Notes under the pieces: model-generated
What the model was told of the DNA's origin: nothing
The model's database searches: none
Seen by the model: the letters and a program-made list of their open reading frames with translations, nothing else
Position numbers and translations under genes: made by a program
Part shown: positions 11,369 through 23,582 of the stretch, piece after piece
How the letters are laid out: every line of letters begins with the position of its first letter
Position numbering within the stretch: position 1 is the first letter of the stretch
Source: Dimargaris cristalligena
Taxonomy: Eukaryota > Kickxellomycota > Dimargaritomycetes > Dimargaritales > Dimargaritaceae
Assembly: GCA_027576995.1 (NCBI GenBank)
Contig: JANBQC010000040.1
Coordinates: 19,239-83,238, forward strand
Reading direction: 5' to 3'
DNA: 64,000 bases

Positions 11369-12844
11369 GAGCAGCGGTAAATAGATGAGGACAAGTATAA
11401 CGATCGAGGGGGTGTGGCAAAGATTCCTAGATGGAAAGAGCGGGGATCAAATCTGGATAAGGTATGAGAGGGTGAACCTGTCACTAACTAACTAATGCGG
11501 AGGATTGGTAGAGGCTTGATGAAGAGCACTAAGTAGATAATAAGAGGGCTTAAAGTCCGAGTGGAGGGAATCGGCGATTTAAGGGAACAGGACTATAGGA
11601 AGAGCGGATGGGCCGGGGAATCAGTAAAAGACAGTCGCTGCACGATCCCAGAACGTGGGCAAAAAAATTCAAGGTATGCACTGGTGGTCTGGGGAGAAAA
11701 GAGGCACGCCAGTATTGGGCGGGAATAGTAAACGCAGAGTCTTCTCGGGTGGACTGTGGTTATAGTGCTTATTCGGCTATCGGGTTAGTATCAAAAAGCG
11801 GATGGAGAATCAAGAAGAGAGGGATAGTTCGGGGAACTTAGAGGGGGTGACTTGGGCAAGTTGCGAAAGTGGTCCAGAAAAATAGTGGGTCGATTTTTGA
11901 GAGTAGAAGAGACCAACTGAGCCGAATTGGGGGGTTGGTCCGATGAGAGCCAAGTGAATGAATATAGCTTAAAGATGGGGGCGAAAGGAAGTGAGAGAGT
12001 CGAAGGGATTAGATACTTGAGCCAGGCATCCGGTAGATCGTGAAAGTTGAAGGTAAAGAAGGGAGGGGGTAGTATTGGTGGTGAAGGCAGGAGAGATGGC
12101 CCGAGATTACTGTGAGGAAGGGGCGCTAGGACACTCTACTAGGGAACAAGGGGGCAAATTAGCGGTCAGTGGCCAGCGATGGCTGGACTAATTGCCAGAG
12201 AGAAAGGGGCACAGCAGCACACAGCGGCTTGTGGAGTCGGATGGGTTAACGAGACCAGGGAATCCCAACTGAACAATGGGCAGCGGGGTGGTAGGAAATT
12301 ACGTGTGGTGGTGAGTTGGTTGCTGTAGTAGGACGCAGAATGAAAGAGTGTGTGGAGGTGGGCAATGGAAGCACAAAGAGAGTTATTGGGAAGATGAACG
12401 CAGTAGGCTGACAAAGGGTAACGGAACAAGAAGGGATAGAGTGTGTTTGGTATGGTAATAGAACAACAGAAGATGCAGTTAGAAATGATATACTTGTCCA
12501 CCCACCCTCCTACCACACTATCAGTTGCTATACTATTTTATATTGTACCACAAATATCCACCACTTTTGTAAAAGTCGGTTGTTATCCAGAGGAGTCGTA
12601 AGGTAAGGAGGGGGGGATATATTATGACTTAGAGGTGGTGATGGTGGCCTTTGCAGCCCGCCGTCCTCCTGCCACTGATGCACAGCCCTCCTAGGCCACC
12701 TATAGCTGGGCCGGGGAGAATATGAGATTATATAGGTCGAAACCTCTCTCGTCCAAAAGATGGAAGGGCCTTCTCTCTTCAGCCATGACCATTCGCGTTG
12801 CCAAAAAAGCGTGTAGTTTAGTTGACTTAAGTGGATAGTTGAAA
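11369..12844. other. Purine-rich spacer upstream of the 4EHP gene
   Basis: From about 11400 to 12450 the plus strand is strongly purine-rich, so the minus strand is pyrimidine-rich. CT-rich tracts upstream of a start codon are common in fungal promoters and 5' leaders, so this is probably the promoter and leader of the minus-strand 4EHP gene. Short plus-strand frames here look like composition artefacts. No gene is supported. Confidence 0.4.
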
Positions 12845-13320
12845 ATGGGTATCACAAGGGGATTTTCTTACTGGTCTATGGGTGGTGTTTTCCTGGGAGT
12901 AGGCCTGCTGTATACGAATGAAATTGGGAACATGGTAAGGGGTGTGCGTTTGGTTTCGAAAGGGTTGGTTATATAGAGCAGAACAGAGTAGGGTATGAGG
13001 GTAGGGTAAGTGGTGGATATTGAGCGGGAACTAGTGGGGTGGGGGGCTTTCCAATCCCTTACGAAGGGTGGCAGGATACACCCGACTATAAAAAGAAGGG
13101 GAGACCCCCCACAGGAGATTTACTGACTTTATTCAACTGGCCCGTTGATTGCCTACTACACTTAGCCAGTGATGAAGGGTCACCACAGCACATAGGCCTT
13201 TCTTTTCCCTTGAAAACCCGTGAGGTGAAGGGATTGATTGTGCGACGAATCCAGATATACAACGTAAGTAAGTGGGTTTTTTGAACCGAGGGATCGTATA
13301 AGCTACTAACAATGTAACAG
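12845..13320 (+). pseudogene. Possible decayed relative of the secreted F-box gene
   Basis: A 30-codon frame from ATG 12845 to a GTAAGG donor at 12935 reads as a hydrophobic leader (VFLGVGLLY). A second frame, about 13026-13263, contains GDLLTLFNWPVDCLLHLA, which lines up loosely with GDKLTSLPNELLNNILDLA of the gene at 3601. It ends in a GTAAGT donor at a comparable distance past the motif. The two frames do not join in phase, and after the next acceptor (TAACAG, about 13320) the frame closes within ten codons. I read this as a broken copy. The similarity is by eye and weak, so it may be chance. Confidence 0.25.
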
Positions 13321-14886
13321 GGACCCAGGACTATATCAACTTCCCGGCAGTAAAGATGCACACATAATACCGACAAAAGGAACTCCGGAATAAGAAGGAT
13401 CTTACTCTGGGATCAACATCAGACACGCTTATGTATATTTGGAATCTGGCGGCAAAGGCGACCCTTTAACATTTGCGCATATAGGCTGTATGCGAGATTT
13501 ACTACCCGGGCCATCGACGTTGGGCTTTCCGCTGCCTAGCAACGTCTATTAAATGAACACCGAAAAGCGCTTTGCCAGGGAAATCTATCCCAATCGCCGG
13601 CCGTCGTTGACCACATATAGCCATCCATACTCGGCCTCTAAGCAAATGCGGTAGTATATGGGCTATACCTTCATCAAGCCCAACCATCTCAAAGAGTCTT
13701 CACATATTCTTTCGCCGCCAACTATTCGGTCCCCGTTTATAAGCTTCACACTGGTGGTAGGTAGTTGTTAATAACCATTTAGTTACGCATTGGGTTATCC
13801 GCCAATAATTAACGCTGTTGGTTGTCTTCCCAACTGGAATTCCGAGCGTGGGTCCGGGTCGAGCCAGTGTTGAAGTGGTTGTATCTATATTCTAATGTGG
13901 GAGAGGCCATCAGCAGCATATACCTATTAAAGGCAATATACCAGGGCAGTCTACTCAATTTATTCGATACCCAATCAAATTTCTCGTTGATTTGACCAAA
14001 TAAACGAAAGCAGGCCGTCTAGATTATCGTCAATCGCACTTTCGTGGGGCAAAACAGGGGGTTCTTAGTACCGAAGAAAGAACAGGGCAATCGTCGCCAG
14101 GCAAACTATCGATGCGCCCGATGAAAGGTAGGCAGGCCGCTATGAGGAGGGAGGTTGGTGGTTTGGTTGCTGAGGATTTACCAGCCAGCTCAACCCGGAA
14201 ATGAAGAAATAATTGTAAGCGGAAGACACCATCAATCTCCCCCAAAATGGCTAATGGCCGTGCTGTTCCCAATGGGCATTTTTATCAATGCAATTGACAC
14301 GGTATTCACAAAGGGAAGAGAAGTGTCCCTTTTGGAAACAAGGTTTGCCTCCCCTTCCCCATTGCGGCTAATACCCTCACTGCCAAAATGCATTCGATGG
14401 CGCGCTCCGGGTAGATTGGGGTAGCCTAAATGTATTAAATTTAGCCATGTCTCTTTTCCCCCCTGCCACACGGTCCTTGTGACCGATTGGCCGGTTGAAA
14501 TAGTCCGCGCCACCACAACAGCCCAATCCCACAGGCTGTATGCAGTCGGGGTTATTTCCCTCGACTCGTTCACTGAACTTCGTGTAACTGCATACAACCT
14601 GCTAGTGCTACTGGCTAGGGATAATGCACTCTCCCAATTTTCCCGCTCCATGTTATATATAATCATATAAAACCCTAACTTTATGCCCCGCCCTTCTCCC
14701 CAATTCAGTTGGCATTCCTTTCCGTACTATTTTTTTTCTCCTTGTCTGTTGCCCGCCCATTTGTTACCAAGCTCTCCTCGGCCTCTTGCTCTACTCTAGT
14801 TTCCCCCGACCTCGGTGCTTCCCAGTTCCGGACCTCTATCACCTATTTACCCATCACTGACCGCGTCTACTGGACCCAACCTGAGT
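13321..14886. other. Spacer upstream of the HMG-box gene
   Basis: No supportable gene. A 144-codon minus-strand frame at 14232-14666 has no recognisable domain. The 180 bases before 14887 are pyrimidine-rich on the plus strand and look like the promoter and leader of the HMG-box gene. Confidence 0.4.
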
Positions 14887-17755
14887 ATGCCGAAGCTAGG
14901 CAAAGAGCATGTGGACGCTTACAAGAAGTTGAACCACTACCATAAAACAACCGCCCTACCGCCGAAGGGGCAGTCTGACCTTGTATTCAACAACATGGTG
15001 CGTGGTAACAAGGCAATGTCCGAAGTACGTTTCTATTCTATACAGTGGTAATATTTACACATCTTCCATCCACTTGCCTGGAACAACGGGGTTTCCAGGG
15101 CCCTTTTCCGAGCAGCCAGGAAGGAACTTACAGTCTACACTGCGTATTGGTCGGGAACTCAACTTTTCCTGATGGGGGAGGAAGGGGTGGGAGGTGAATA
15201 AGGGGGGGGGGGTCTTACATAGTTCTTACGGTGTGGTGTGCTCTACATTAGCGGTTATATATACCCTTCTATTCCACTGTGTATATTCGAAAGTGGTCCC
15301 ATGGTTTAGTTTTTTTTGCCGTGGTTGAGCTTTTATGCCACTGAATTATCTCTCCCAGTAGAGCTTGTTGGACCTCCTTTCTCTCCTGCTACCCTCATTT
15401 CCTTTTTTCCTCTGCAGCGTTACACCAGCGTGTGAGCACATTATCTGTTTTTCTTGGCTATTTCGGCTTCTGAATTTACCAGTGACCCACCTGGACAACA
15501 GTGATATTATTGCTCCCATTTCCTACTGTTCCACCCTGTTTATTGATTTACTGTCACTTGGAAAATTTTGGCCTCTCCCTTCCCTCCGCGTTATTATTGA
15601 TTGTCCCTTTGCGAACACCCCAATTGTCATTGCCACCGAACTCGCTAACTTTTTACTTTTACATTTATCTTTTACGATCCGGCGCCACCCATCCCTTTGT
15701 TTTATTATTGGCTTTACCCCGTCATATATATGCAACCGAGCCAGGTTTTTCGTATTACGACCGAAACAATCCAGATGGGTAAGTGTTTATATATATTTAT
15801 GGGGAAACGGCCTTGCCCAGGTGGCTTTCGGAGCCAACCCCCTCTGCATTCCCTCCCAGGCTACTGCAGTTGACTACGCAACCCAGGCCTTTATTAAACT
15901 GGGTCACTGCCACGCTGTGGGTGACGGGGGAAGGCAAGCAAAATATTGATGTATTCAGTCACTTCGCATCAAAGCTATGCTCCCTTTAGCTACCACTATA
16001 ACGCCTTCACCTGGCCTTGTACTTGGGATATTCCTCCTTCATGTTCTAAACCTATATTTTCGGCTATTATATACCATCTATTTCTCTATTTCTCTGTTAC
16101 CTTACACCCCACCCAATTCACCTCGAAGAGGCCAGCCAGACTAAACGCGACGAGTGCGCCGCTAAACTCCGCGACTGCCAAGAGGTATTTCATAAGCATA
16201 TTCCCAAATAACGGACCTGTATTTCGCCGTTTCTTGCAAATGAATAATTGTTTGAATGTCAGTCTACGGTATGCCCCGGGACATCATTTGATTACCCGTC
16301 ACTTTGCAACTCTGCTGTCTAACTAACCATCTGGTGACGTACATTCATATCCGATATTGCACTAATTACCAACCATCATTATCCTACTAGGCTGTTTTAG
16401 CCACCGAGATGAACATCATCGATATGAAGAGGAAAATCAGGCGAAACAAATTCAATAATCGGTACGTTGCTGTTTGGCACCGTCATATTTGATACTGCCT
16501 TTTTTCTATTGTTATATTAACATTGGATTTTAGATCCACCTCCATCATCATAGAACCTTGAGTTTGTCCACTTTCCTTAAACCTAATTCACCAGACATGC
16601 GTATATTGTAGTTGCTAACACCATCCGGCCCTCTGTACTTGGTTTATTTCGATTGCTAAATCGATGGTAAACCTTCAATTCTCCCATTCCATACCTCCCA
16701 AACTCTCGACCATGATACCTTTTTTAGCATCCTTTCACGTAGCCTCGATCTTTCGAGAACTACCGTGGATCGAAAGCGACTTCTCCGATTTGTTGAGTCC
16801 AACCCCATCTTCCGAGACATTCTGGATGAAGATGACTTAAGGATCATCCAAGGGCGGCCAGAAAGAACCGGGGTCTATGGGTCATACTTGCGGGACGTTA
16901 CCCTCTCGGATGTTAACCAGCTGCTGGCGAAGATTGATGAGGATGAAGACATGGATGAGGCAGGGGGTGGCTCTTCTCAATCGGCCTCAACCCAACTGGG
17001 CATGGCGCCCGAAGGCTCCGACCCTGATGCTGAGTTGGCCGATCCTGCCAAGAAACGGCGACCCCGTCGTCCCAAAGACCCCAATGCGCCAAAGAAGCCT
17101 CAAAATGCGTATTTTCGCTACCGGGACCAGGAACTCGGGCGTATGAAGACCGATAACGAAACCGAAACGATAACTGATCTGACGAGACGGATTAGCGAAA
17201 ACTGGAAGAATCTTAGCACAAAAGATAAGCAGGTAAGTTGAGCGGGATGGAACTTGATCTCCGCGACTGCCTTGATCTAAGATATACGCACCAACAAGAT
17301 GCCCGGCCTATCCACTTTTTCCAGCGTACTAGGTGTGAGTTTCCGAACCAAAAAGAAAAAACCTCCCGAATGATCATCGAGTGTACGTCAATTGGGATAC
17401 TCCAAATGGGTGTTTTCTATTTTTGTGGGTGTATAGGTTAGATCTAATTAGCCGGCTTCAATCCCAGGTTAGATTTTTTTCCTAATTACCCGTGGCATCG
17501 CACTTTTCTCCTTTTATACTGTAGCCCTTTTTTGACCAGTATAACCGTGAAATTGACGTTTATCGTGTTATATATAAGGAATACCGCCTTGCTATGAAGG
17601 CTAGAGCGGAAGCCTTGGGCGAAACACCTGACCCGAGTTTATTGGACCCGCCCGTAATTAATCCAGCGGACCCAAATGATCCAGTGCAGCTTGACGAAGA
17701 AGATGAGCAAGAAGTTCATCTGTTATTGGACTCCGATCCCGTGGAAAATGCCTAA
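14887..17755 (+). CDS. HMG-box chromatin protein, NHP10-like
   Basis: Four exons: 14887-15024, 16391-16461, 16743-17232 and 17525-17755 (930 nt, 309 residues), phases consistent throughout. The HMG box is at about residues 180-250. It begins PKDPNAPKKPQNAYFRYRD, continues with SENWKNLSTKDKQ and crosses the last intron into PFFDQYNREIDVYR. HMG boxes bind and bend DNA. A basic, coiled-coil-like N-terminus before a single box is the layout of Nhp10, a subunit of the INO80 chromatin remodeller; that assignment is by layout and moderate only. An acidic stretch (EDEDMDE) precedes the box and an acidic tail (LDEEDEQE) ends the protein. Intron 1 is 1366 nt, far longer than the others, and strongly CT-rich. 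Exons 1 and 2 lack domain support, so a shorter gene starting later is possible. Exons 3 and 4 are secure. Confidence 0.75.
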
Positions 17756-18715
17756 TAGCCGAATTTAGATAAGGGGATGGGTAGATTCTCCCTCCTTCAC
17801 CCTGGTACAGTAGTGCCCATTCCTATTTGACCATGCGTTTCTCCATTCTATTCAATTGGATGTTTCATTCCCTTGCCCACGTTTTTATGTTTTTAACTTC
17901 AAGTGCTTGTCTGTACATCATAGCTTCTTTGTTTCCCTCCGTCCTGTTACCACTGGTTAGCTGACATCTAACATTTATCTTTTAAATATGCCTCTTTGGC
18001 CATTTCTTTCACCCGCTAGGGGGGGTTTCTTTTTCTAATGGGTTTGTCATCTCCTCATTTAGCCTCACTCATTTACTCACTTTTTTTTTTCGTTTAATGT
18101 CATTTCCCACATTATTTTAACGTTGATTTGTTGGCGGCATTTCTCACTGATGCCCTTTTGTTCTAGTATTCTTTTCATTGATATAAATTGTATATGGCTT
18201 GATCAGCTCAGCAAAGATTAGTTCCTAGAGCTTTATCCAGGGACCGTGTTGATTGGCTGAAGTGGGGTATGGAAGGGGGGGGATTAGCCCCGAAATATAA
18301 CAAATACTACATTGTATAAATTTAATTCGATGCCATTTACCAGATAAAAATGCCCTTCCCACCAGATTTAACAATTTTACTTCAATCATTAGTTACAGGA
18401 ATTTATTGGCTATTCTCCGAGGTTCGAACAAATATCGGTCTTAATGCATTCCAAATGGTTGAGTTTTAGTTGCGAAGAGGCAGTAGGGCCCGTGATTACT
18501 TTGATCGTAATAGATTGCGGCGCTCAGTCCCCAATTCTTCCTCAGACTCGGTATCTGTATAATCTATCGATTAGGATAATGCCGACCCGGAGTAAAATCA
18601 AATCAATGTTAATTGGAATAGGTGTACCATTATGGCACGGTTAGAAGGATAATGATGAGGTCGTAGTGATGGTTTCGGGGTGGTTGGATCAAGAACATGT
18701 ACCTCTTTTCTTTCA
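17756..18715. other. Spacer between convergent genes
   Basis: Tail-to-tail spacer between the HMG-box gene and the AP-3 beta gene. The first 400 bases after the HMG stop are T-rich, as expected of a 3' untranslated region. Nothing else is supported. Confidence 0.4.
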
Positions 18716-21391
18716 TTACAACAGGGGAGGAGGTAGCACTGAGTGAAAAGAATCACAGAGAAACCGCCCGCCTCCCCGCCGGTCCCCCCCACCGTGTTTT
18801 TGAAGGGGTTTCAATTAGACCAGTTTCGATTCTAAATAAAAATAAAAAATACTATACTTACCTTGCGATAATTCGCTTGACGTGGAATCGTAGTCGCTGT
18901 GCGATTGGGAGTCGGTCTCCCAGCTGGATTCGGTTGTATACCCATCGGTAGATTCGGAATGGGAACCGACTGACGCGGCACTTCGGGGACGGTAGGCCGT
19001 GTGGGGGGAAGATTTCGGATAAGGGAGGGGGGATACCGACGCGACCGTGGCGGGTAGCCGTTCCTCAGGGGAACTGGCCTGACTGTAAAACGCATCCAGG
19101 TCGTTCAGATTCTGGGCCCGGGCGGCCGTCGTGAACTTACTGGCCTTTCGTTTGGAGGTAGAGGTGGTGTTGCGGGGTGCCCCACCGCCACCACCACCGC
19201 CACCAGCGCCATTATTACCCCGGCTAGAGCGATCGGCCCGATCCGAAGTAGCGGGGGCTTGTCCCCGGAACACCGCGGGGGGTTTGCTCGGGGGCCAGGC
19301 GGGTAGGTCTTGGTAACCGGCGACCGGGTGGTTTAAGAGCAGCGACAGGGAATTCAAGTCAAATAAGGGGGAGTCGCGGTCAGTAATCGGTCGCGGTTGC
19401 GTCGCGGAGGCCGGGCCGGTGACCGGGGCGGGTTTTCCGCCTAGGAAAGCCGTCGCCAGGGATTTAGCCAGCGTGCGGGGTGAAGATGCGGATGATGGTG
19501 ATGAAGGGGATGGATCATCCCGGGTATAATCGGTCGTGTCCGGTTCATTATAGGGTTGAATCAATTGCTGGAGAAACCGGGCCCGGTCACGAAGGTCGTA
19601 GTCTAGGTCAAAGCGGGCCAAGGTAAACAGATACTGGACCAGTCCCTGGAGGGTAGGGGTCAAAGGTAAGGCCACGGATGCCTTGGCTGCCAGGGTCAAG
19701 ATACTCAATTTGACGGGACTGGTTTCCGTTTTAAAGCTACGGGCCCCCCATTGGAGTAAATCGGCCGGGTATTGGGGGAACGCGGCCGCAAACTCCCCCA
19801 CGAGGTAGTACACGTTTTCGCGCGCGAGCGGGGCGGTATGGGGTTGCACAATAACGCTGACCAAGGCGGCTAGAAGGGAAGGCACGGCCTCGGAAGTGAC
19901 GGTACGGGTCCGGATTAAGGCGCGAAGTTGGGCCACGGCATGACCTACTATGATGGGGTCGCTGTTGCGGGTCAGGACCACGAGGCCACGCAGACAGGCG
20001 GTGTGGTGCCGGGCCGAGAGGCGTTGGGCGCACCGACCGACGGTTTCAATGGCCGCTTCCACCAGGGCCGGCTGGTCGGAACGCAGGTAGCGCTGGAGTT
20101 CACGAAGTAAAGCGGGGGCGCCCTGTTCCGTGAGTGTAGCCTGCAAAATCTGGATTTTTAATTGCCAAATGTAAGCCGGGTCCTCGGCGGTCACGAAAAA
20201 ATGGTGCATGTGGGGGGTGAACAGATCGGGTTGCTTTTCACAAATCACCCGAATATGGGTTAGGACGGCGTATTCCAATTCCCGACTGGCTCTTAGGACT
20301 CGAATTAACGGCTTCACTACCTTCGGTAGATCGGAATAGGGGCCGATATGGTAGAGGGCCGAAACGACCGTCATAACCACAGCGGCATTATCGCTCTGTA
20401 GGAGGGGCCAAAAGGAGCGAAGCAAAAGGGCATGGTCCTCGTCGAGATACTGGAGCTTCGCCGGGTGGTTGTCATCGATGTCGCTACCGGATCCTGGGGG
20501 TGGTTCTTGAGAATCGGGAATCGATTCATAGTCCTTACTAAAGGAGGGTGACGGTCCATTGGAGGATCCGGGGGTGGTAGAGCGGGGTTTCACTGGGTTG
20601 GGGTTGATGAACTGGGTCCGGGCGTACCGCAGAAGCAAGTTTACAATAGCAATCTGCCCCCATTCGTCCGTATCAATCAGCATCAAGCACAGCTTGGCGA
20701 AGTGCGGGTGGATAAGATCGAACCGATCGGGGCACACCCCATTGAAGGCCTGAATAACGCTACCGATAGTGATGGGGGTCTTTTCGTGCAGGAGGTTTTG
20801 AATGAGGGTGACCAGGGACGAGGTGAGGCTAGGGTCCAGGCTGTGGAGTTTGGGAATAGCAAAGGCCGCAATTTTGCGCACGTAGGGCGACCGATCGGCG
20901 ACCCCTTTTTGAATAGCCATGAGCACGATGGAGCTGATAATGGGCACGCGGATACTCGACAGGACCCGCAACGCCATGGCCCGAATACCCTGGTGCCGGT
21001 CGCCCAAGTCCTTCTGAAAAGTGTTGATGGACAGGAGGGCCAAATCGGGTTCCTGTTCGGCGTAGCGCAGCAGGTACATGTACACTAACTGGCGGATTTC
21101 CAAATTGCCCGAGGCCACATTCTTCACCACATCGGGAAAGAATTCGGCCGCATCGTGCCCTTTGGTAATGACCGCAATGAGCCGGCGCATGCCTTCTAGT
21201 TTGTCCCGGTCCACCCGGGAATCGAGTTTCTTCTTGACATCCGCTAGTTTGAGCTCGGCATTGTCGTAGAACTGAACGGGATTCTCGAACCCGAAATCCT
21301 TGGCGTTCTCCACGAGTCCCTCGGACACGCGTTTGGATATTTCGGCGGCGCTGTGGGCGAGGGCAGCGGCCCGATTAAAGTATTCGGCCAT
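18716..21391 (-). CDS. APL6: AP-3 adaptor complex beta subunit
   Basis: Large exon 21391-18862 plus a 23-nt terminal exon 18738-18716, about 850 residues. AP-3 beta is a large subunit of the adaptor that sorts cargo from endosome or Golgi to the lysosome or vacuole. The N-terminal 580 residues are the adaptin trunk of helical repeats. Family landmarks are LDSRVDRDKLEGMRRLIAV, DVVKNVASGNLEIRQLVYMY, SPYVRKIAAFAIPKL and the ATLTEQGAPALLRELQRYL region. The C-terminal 250 residues are a Ser/Pro/Gly-rich hinge with an Arg/Lys-rich segment, ending in an acidic Ser-rich stretch (DSQSHSDYDSTSSELS). I see no C-terminal ear domain, so the protein resembles shorter fungal forms. The last exon was placed by GTAAGT at 18861-18856 and a TTTCACTCAG acceptor; it adds only VLPPPLL. 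Reading through the intron instead gives a tail beginning KYSIF. Confidence 0.9.
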
Positions 21392-22245
21392 GGCCTAGGG
21401 AGGAAGGGAAGACTTGTCTGGCAGGGGGGTATAATGGGTGAAAATGGGAGGTAGGGGTATTGTGGTAAATGGTTCGTTTTGGAACGTAGTATGAAATGGT
21501 GGGCCGTTGCAATAGAGGGGGTTCGGTATGAAAGATGATGGAATTCAATAAACTTGGTGGTTAGGCTGGGAATGGGTGCATGTGGTGGATGGAGGGGCGG
21601 TTAGAACTGGTCCTCAGGATACACTAACTTGATTATGCGGGCTTTCAACTGTGGTCACATTTCATCCCACCACTACTGAGGAAACCTGTTGGGCGATTTA
21701 CTGTGGTATAATATCCCAAGTCACAAGCACTATGTAGTCCTTGCCCGGTACCAAGCTGCCAGTTTTTAAAGCCCTTTGCTAGCAAACCATAGGTCCAGTT
21801 TAGTCGGTTTTGGTTGAGAATTTAGAATGTTCGCAGTGTTTCGAATAAGGGATTCCTTATTCTACAGATTGGCTACTCGTCTAATTACATAGCCAGTATA
21901 GGTTTTTCCACAACCTGGGTTCCCTTCAACTATCCCCCCTCAGTAAATGCTGTCTGCATATAACCCATGGCATATGTAAGAGACCAGTGCTGCCTCACTG
22001 ATCAAATGCAGAGCTACTCCAACCGTCAAAATAAATCCACACTGGTCCGATTTGGGAACGGGGTGACCTAGCCAAGGAAAATCAAAATAGTATATTATTG
22101 AATGTGCATGGAAACCTAAGCCATAGCCAATTTAATTACATGTAATGAATATGCCCATGGTTACGACTGGCAAGCTGGTCGGTCAACGGACAAGCCGCGC
22201 CTATTAGTATTCGGCCATCCGAGGCTGGGGGCATCAATCTCCTCA
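21392..22245. other. Spacer upstream of the AP-3 beta gene
   Basis: Holds the AP-3 beta promoter and the 3' end of the methyltransferase gene. I see no gene, RNA or element in it. Confidence 0.4.
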
Positions 22246-22968
22246 TTATTCAGATGACGCTAGTTTTTGGGCAATGTGGCAATGGTAGTAAACATCCGGT
22301 GTAAACATGGGCCTGTCGGTGACTTCTTTGGGGGCCAGAACCCGATGGCGGGTCACTTTCCAGTGGCAATCGCCCGGCTGTTTCGGTAGGGTTTCGAGGG
22401 GCCGGTCGTCGGAGTACGAAATAATAATCCATCGGCCACCCGGTTTTAGCATTCGGCCCACCTGGCCAGCTAAAGCGCGCAGTCCCAAATCGGGTTCCGA
22501 TTCGTCGCCACAGCAGATGGTGTCAGTTAGGGTTTTGTCGATGACGATATCAAACGGGGCCAGCGCCGTCAGAGTGGGGTCGGAGGTCATGGTCATGCAG
22601 TCGGCGGTAAGCCAGTGGATTTGGACGTCGTTTTCCGGGTGGTTGGTTGGGGCCTCGGAGGTAGGAAGCGTCGGTTCCCAACGCAGGCCAAGTTGGTCAC
22701 AGAAAGTTCGGCACCGTCCAGTCATACGGTCGACTACCGATTGGCAATAGTCTACGTTGGCCACCTGGCGGAACCCGTGGGCCAACAGGTCGAAACCCAA
22801 GCGGGAAGTACCACAGCCTAGGTGAAGAACCTTGTCCGTGGGTTGCATATAGCGTTCAAGGATCGAGCGGAAGACTTGGTAATCGCCTAGCCATTCGAAT
22901 TGGCTCTCCTTTTCAAAGCGCTGTTCCCAATAGCTCTTCTCATCGTAGCGCCTCGCATGTACCGTCAT
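22246..22968 (-). CDS. Class I SAM methyltransferase, eEF1A-lysine type
   Basis: Single exon, 240 residues, complete. It opens with the family signature YWEQRFEKE and FEWLGDYQVFRSIL. The SAM-binding motif I follows (VLHLGCGTSRLG), then an acidic motif II (NVDYCQSVVD), FDIVIDKTLTDT and a late motif near LKPGGRWIIISYSD. This order matches the METTL13/EEF1AKMT4/CSKMT group of protein-lysine methyltransferases, whose characterised members modify eEF1A or citrate synthase. Which substrate this one uses cannot be decided from sequence; eEF1A is my preference. Start: ATG at 22968, the only Met that keeps the conserved N-terminal block. It is head-to-head with the TBC1D5-like gene, 614 bases apart. 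Confidence 0.85.
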   Translation of the reverse strand: MTVHARRYDEKSYWEQRFEKESQFEWLGDYQVFRSILERYMQPTDKVLHLGCGTSRLGFDLLAHGFRQVANVDYCQSVVDRMTGRCRTFCDQLGLRWEPTLPTSEAPTNHPENDVQIHWLTADCMTMTSDPTLTALAPFDIVIDKTLTDTICCGDESEPDLGLRALAGQVGRMLKPGGRWIIISYSDDRPLETLPKQPGDCHWKVTRHRVLAPKEVTDRPMFTPDVYYHCHIAQKLASSE

Positions 22969-23582
22969 AGAGTCAGGCTGATCATAAACGAGGTCGTGGT
23001 ACTCCTTAAGGGATTCAACCCAGGTAACAAATAATACTACAGGGAACTAAAAAAAAACACAGATAACGACTACAATGACAAAAAAAAAACAGGACCCATC
23101 ATAACCTATTACAACCCGCCACCACCTATAGACATTCTTAGTGGCTAGGCATGGCAGGAGTGGTTGACCAGGTTCACATAGATGGGTAAACAGTGGATTC
23201 GACAAGTATGGCCGGCTGTCTCGAACGCCCGCCTAAGGCGCTCTCATTCGATTCCCAGGAATGCCGGACGAACTCCACCCTAGTAACTTGTGACAATCGG
23301 GCTGACTGTAGTAGAGTTGTGGGTGGCAGATACAACTATGGAGCTAGGGTAGGGTGAAGGGGGCTGCTATTTGCTTTACCCTGTTCCTGCGTCTTGGTAT
23401 TTTTGTAGTTATTGTTTATCCTAGGTATACGGCTTCACTGACCTCATCCTGCCCAGCCCTTGAGCCATCCCAGTTGCTCCTCGACCCCTTATTACTCCCA
23501 ACAGCGCCTCCCCTTCTTTTGGCTACCGATTCCCTTCTAGTTGGAGACTGTGCCATAGTGTCGTTGGAACGAATTTAGTACC
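22969..23582. promoter_or_regulatory. Shared divergent promoter region
   Basis: A 614-base spacer between the methyltransferase start (minus) and the TBC1D5-like start (plus). Two A-runs lie near 23050 and 23081. It must contain both promoters. No specific site could be assigned. Confidence 0.4.

Noticed and set aside
15365..15949. 194-codon open frame in the HMG-box intron
   Set aside because: Its composition (Leu, Phe, Ser, Pro) follows from the CT-rich tract, and it has no domain, good start or conservation cue.
22307..22750. 147-codon plus-strand frame opposite the methyltransferase
   Set aside because: Antisense shadow of a conserved gene.
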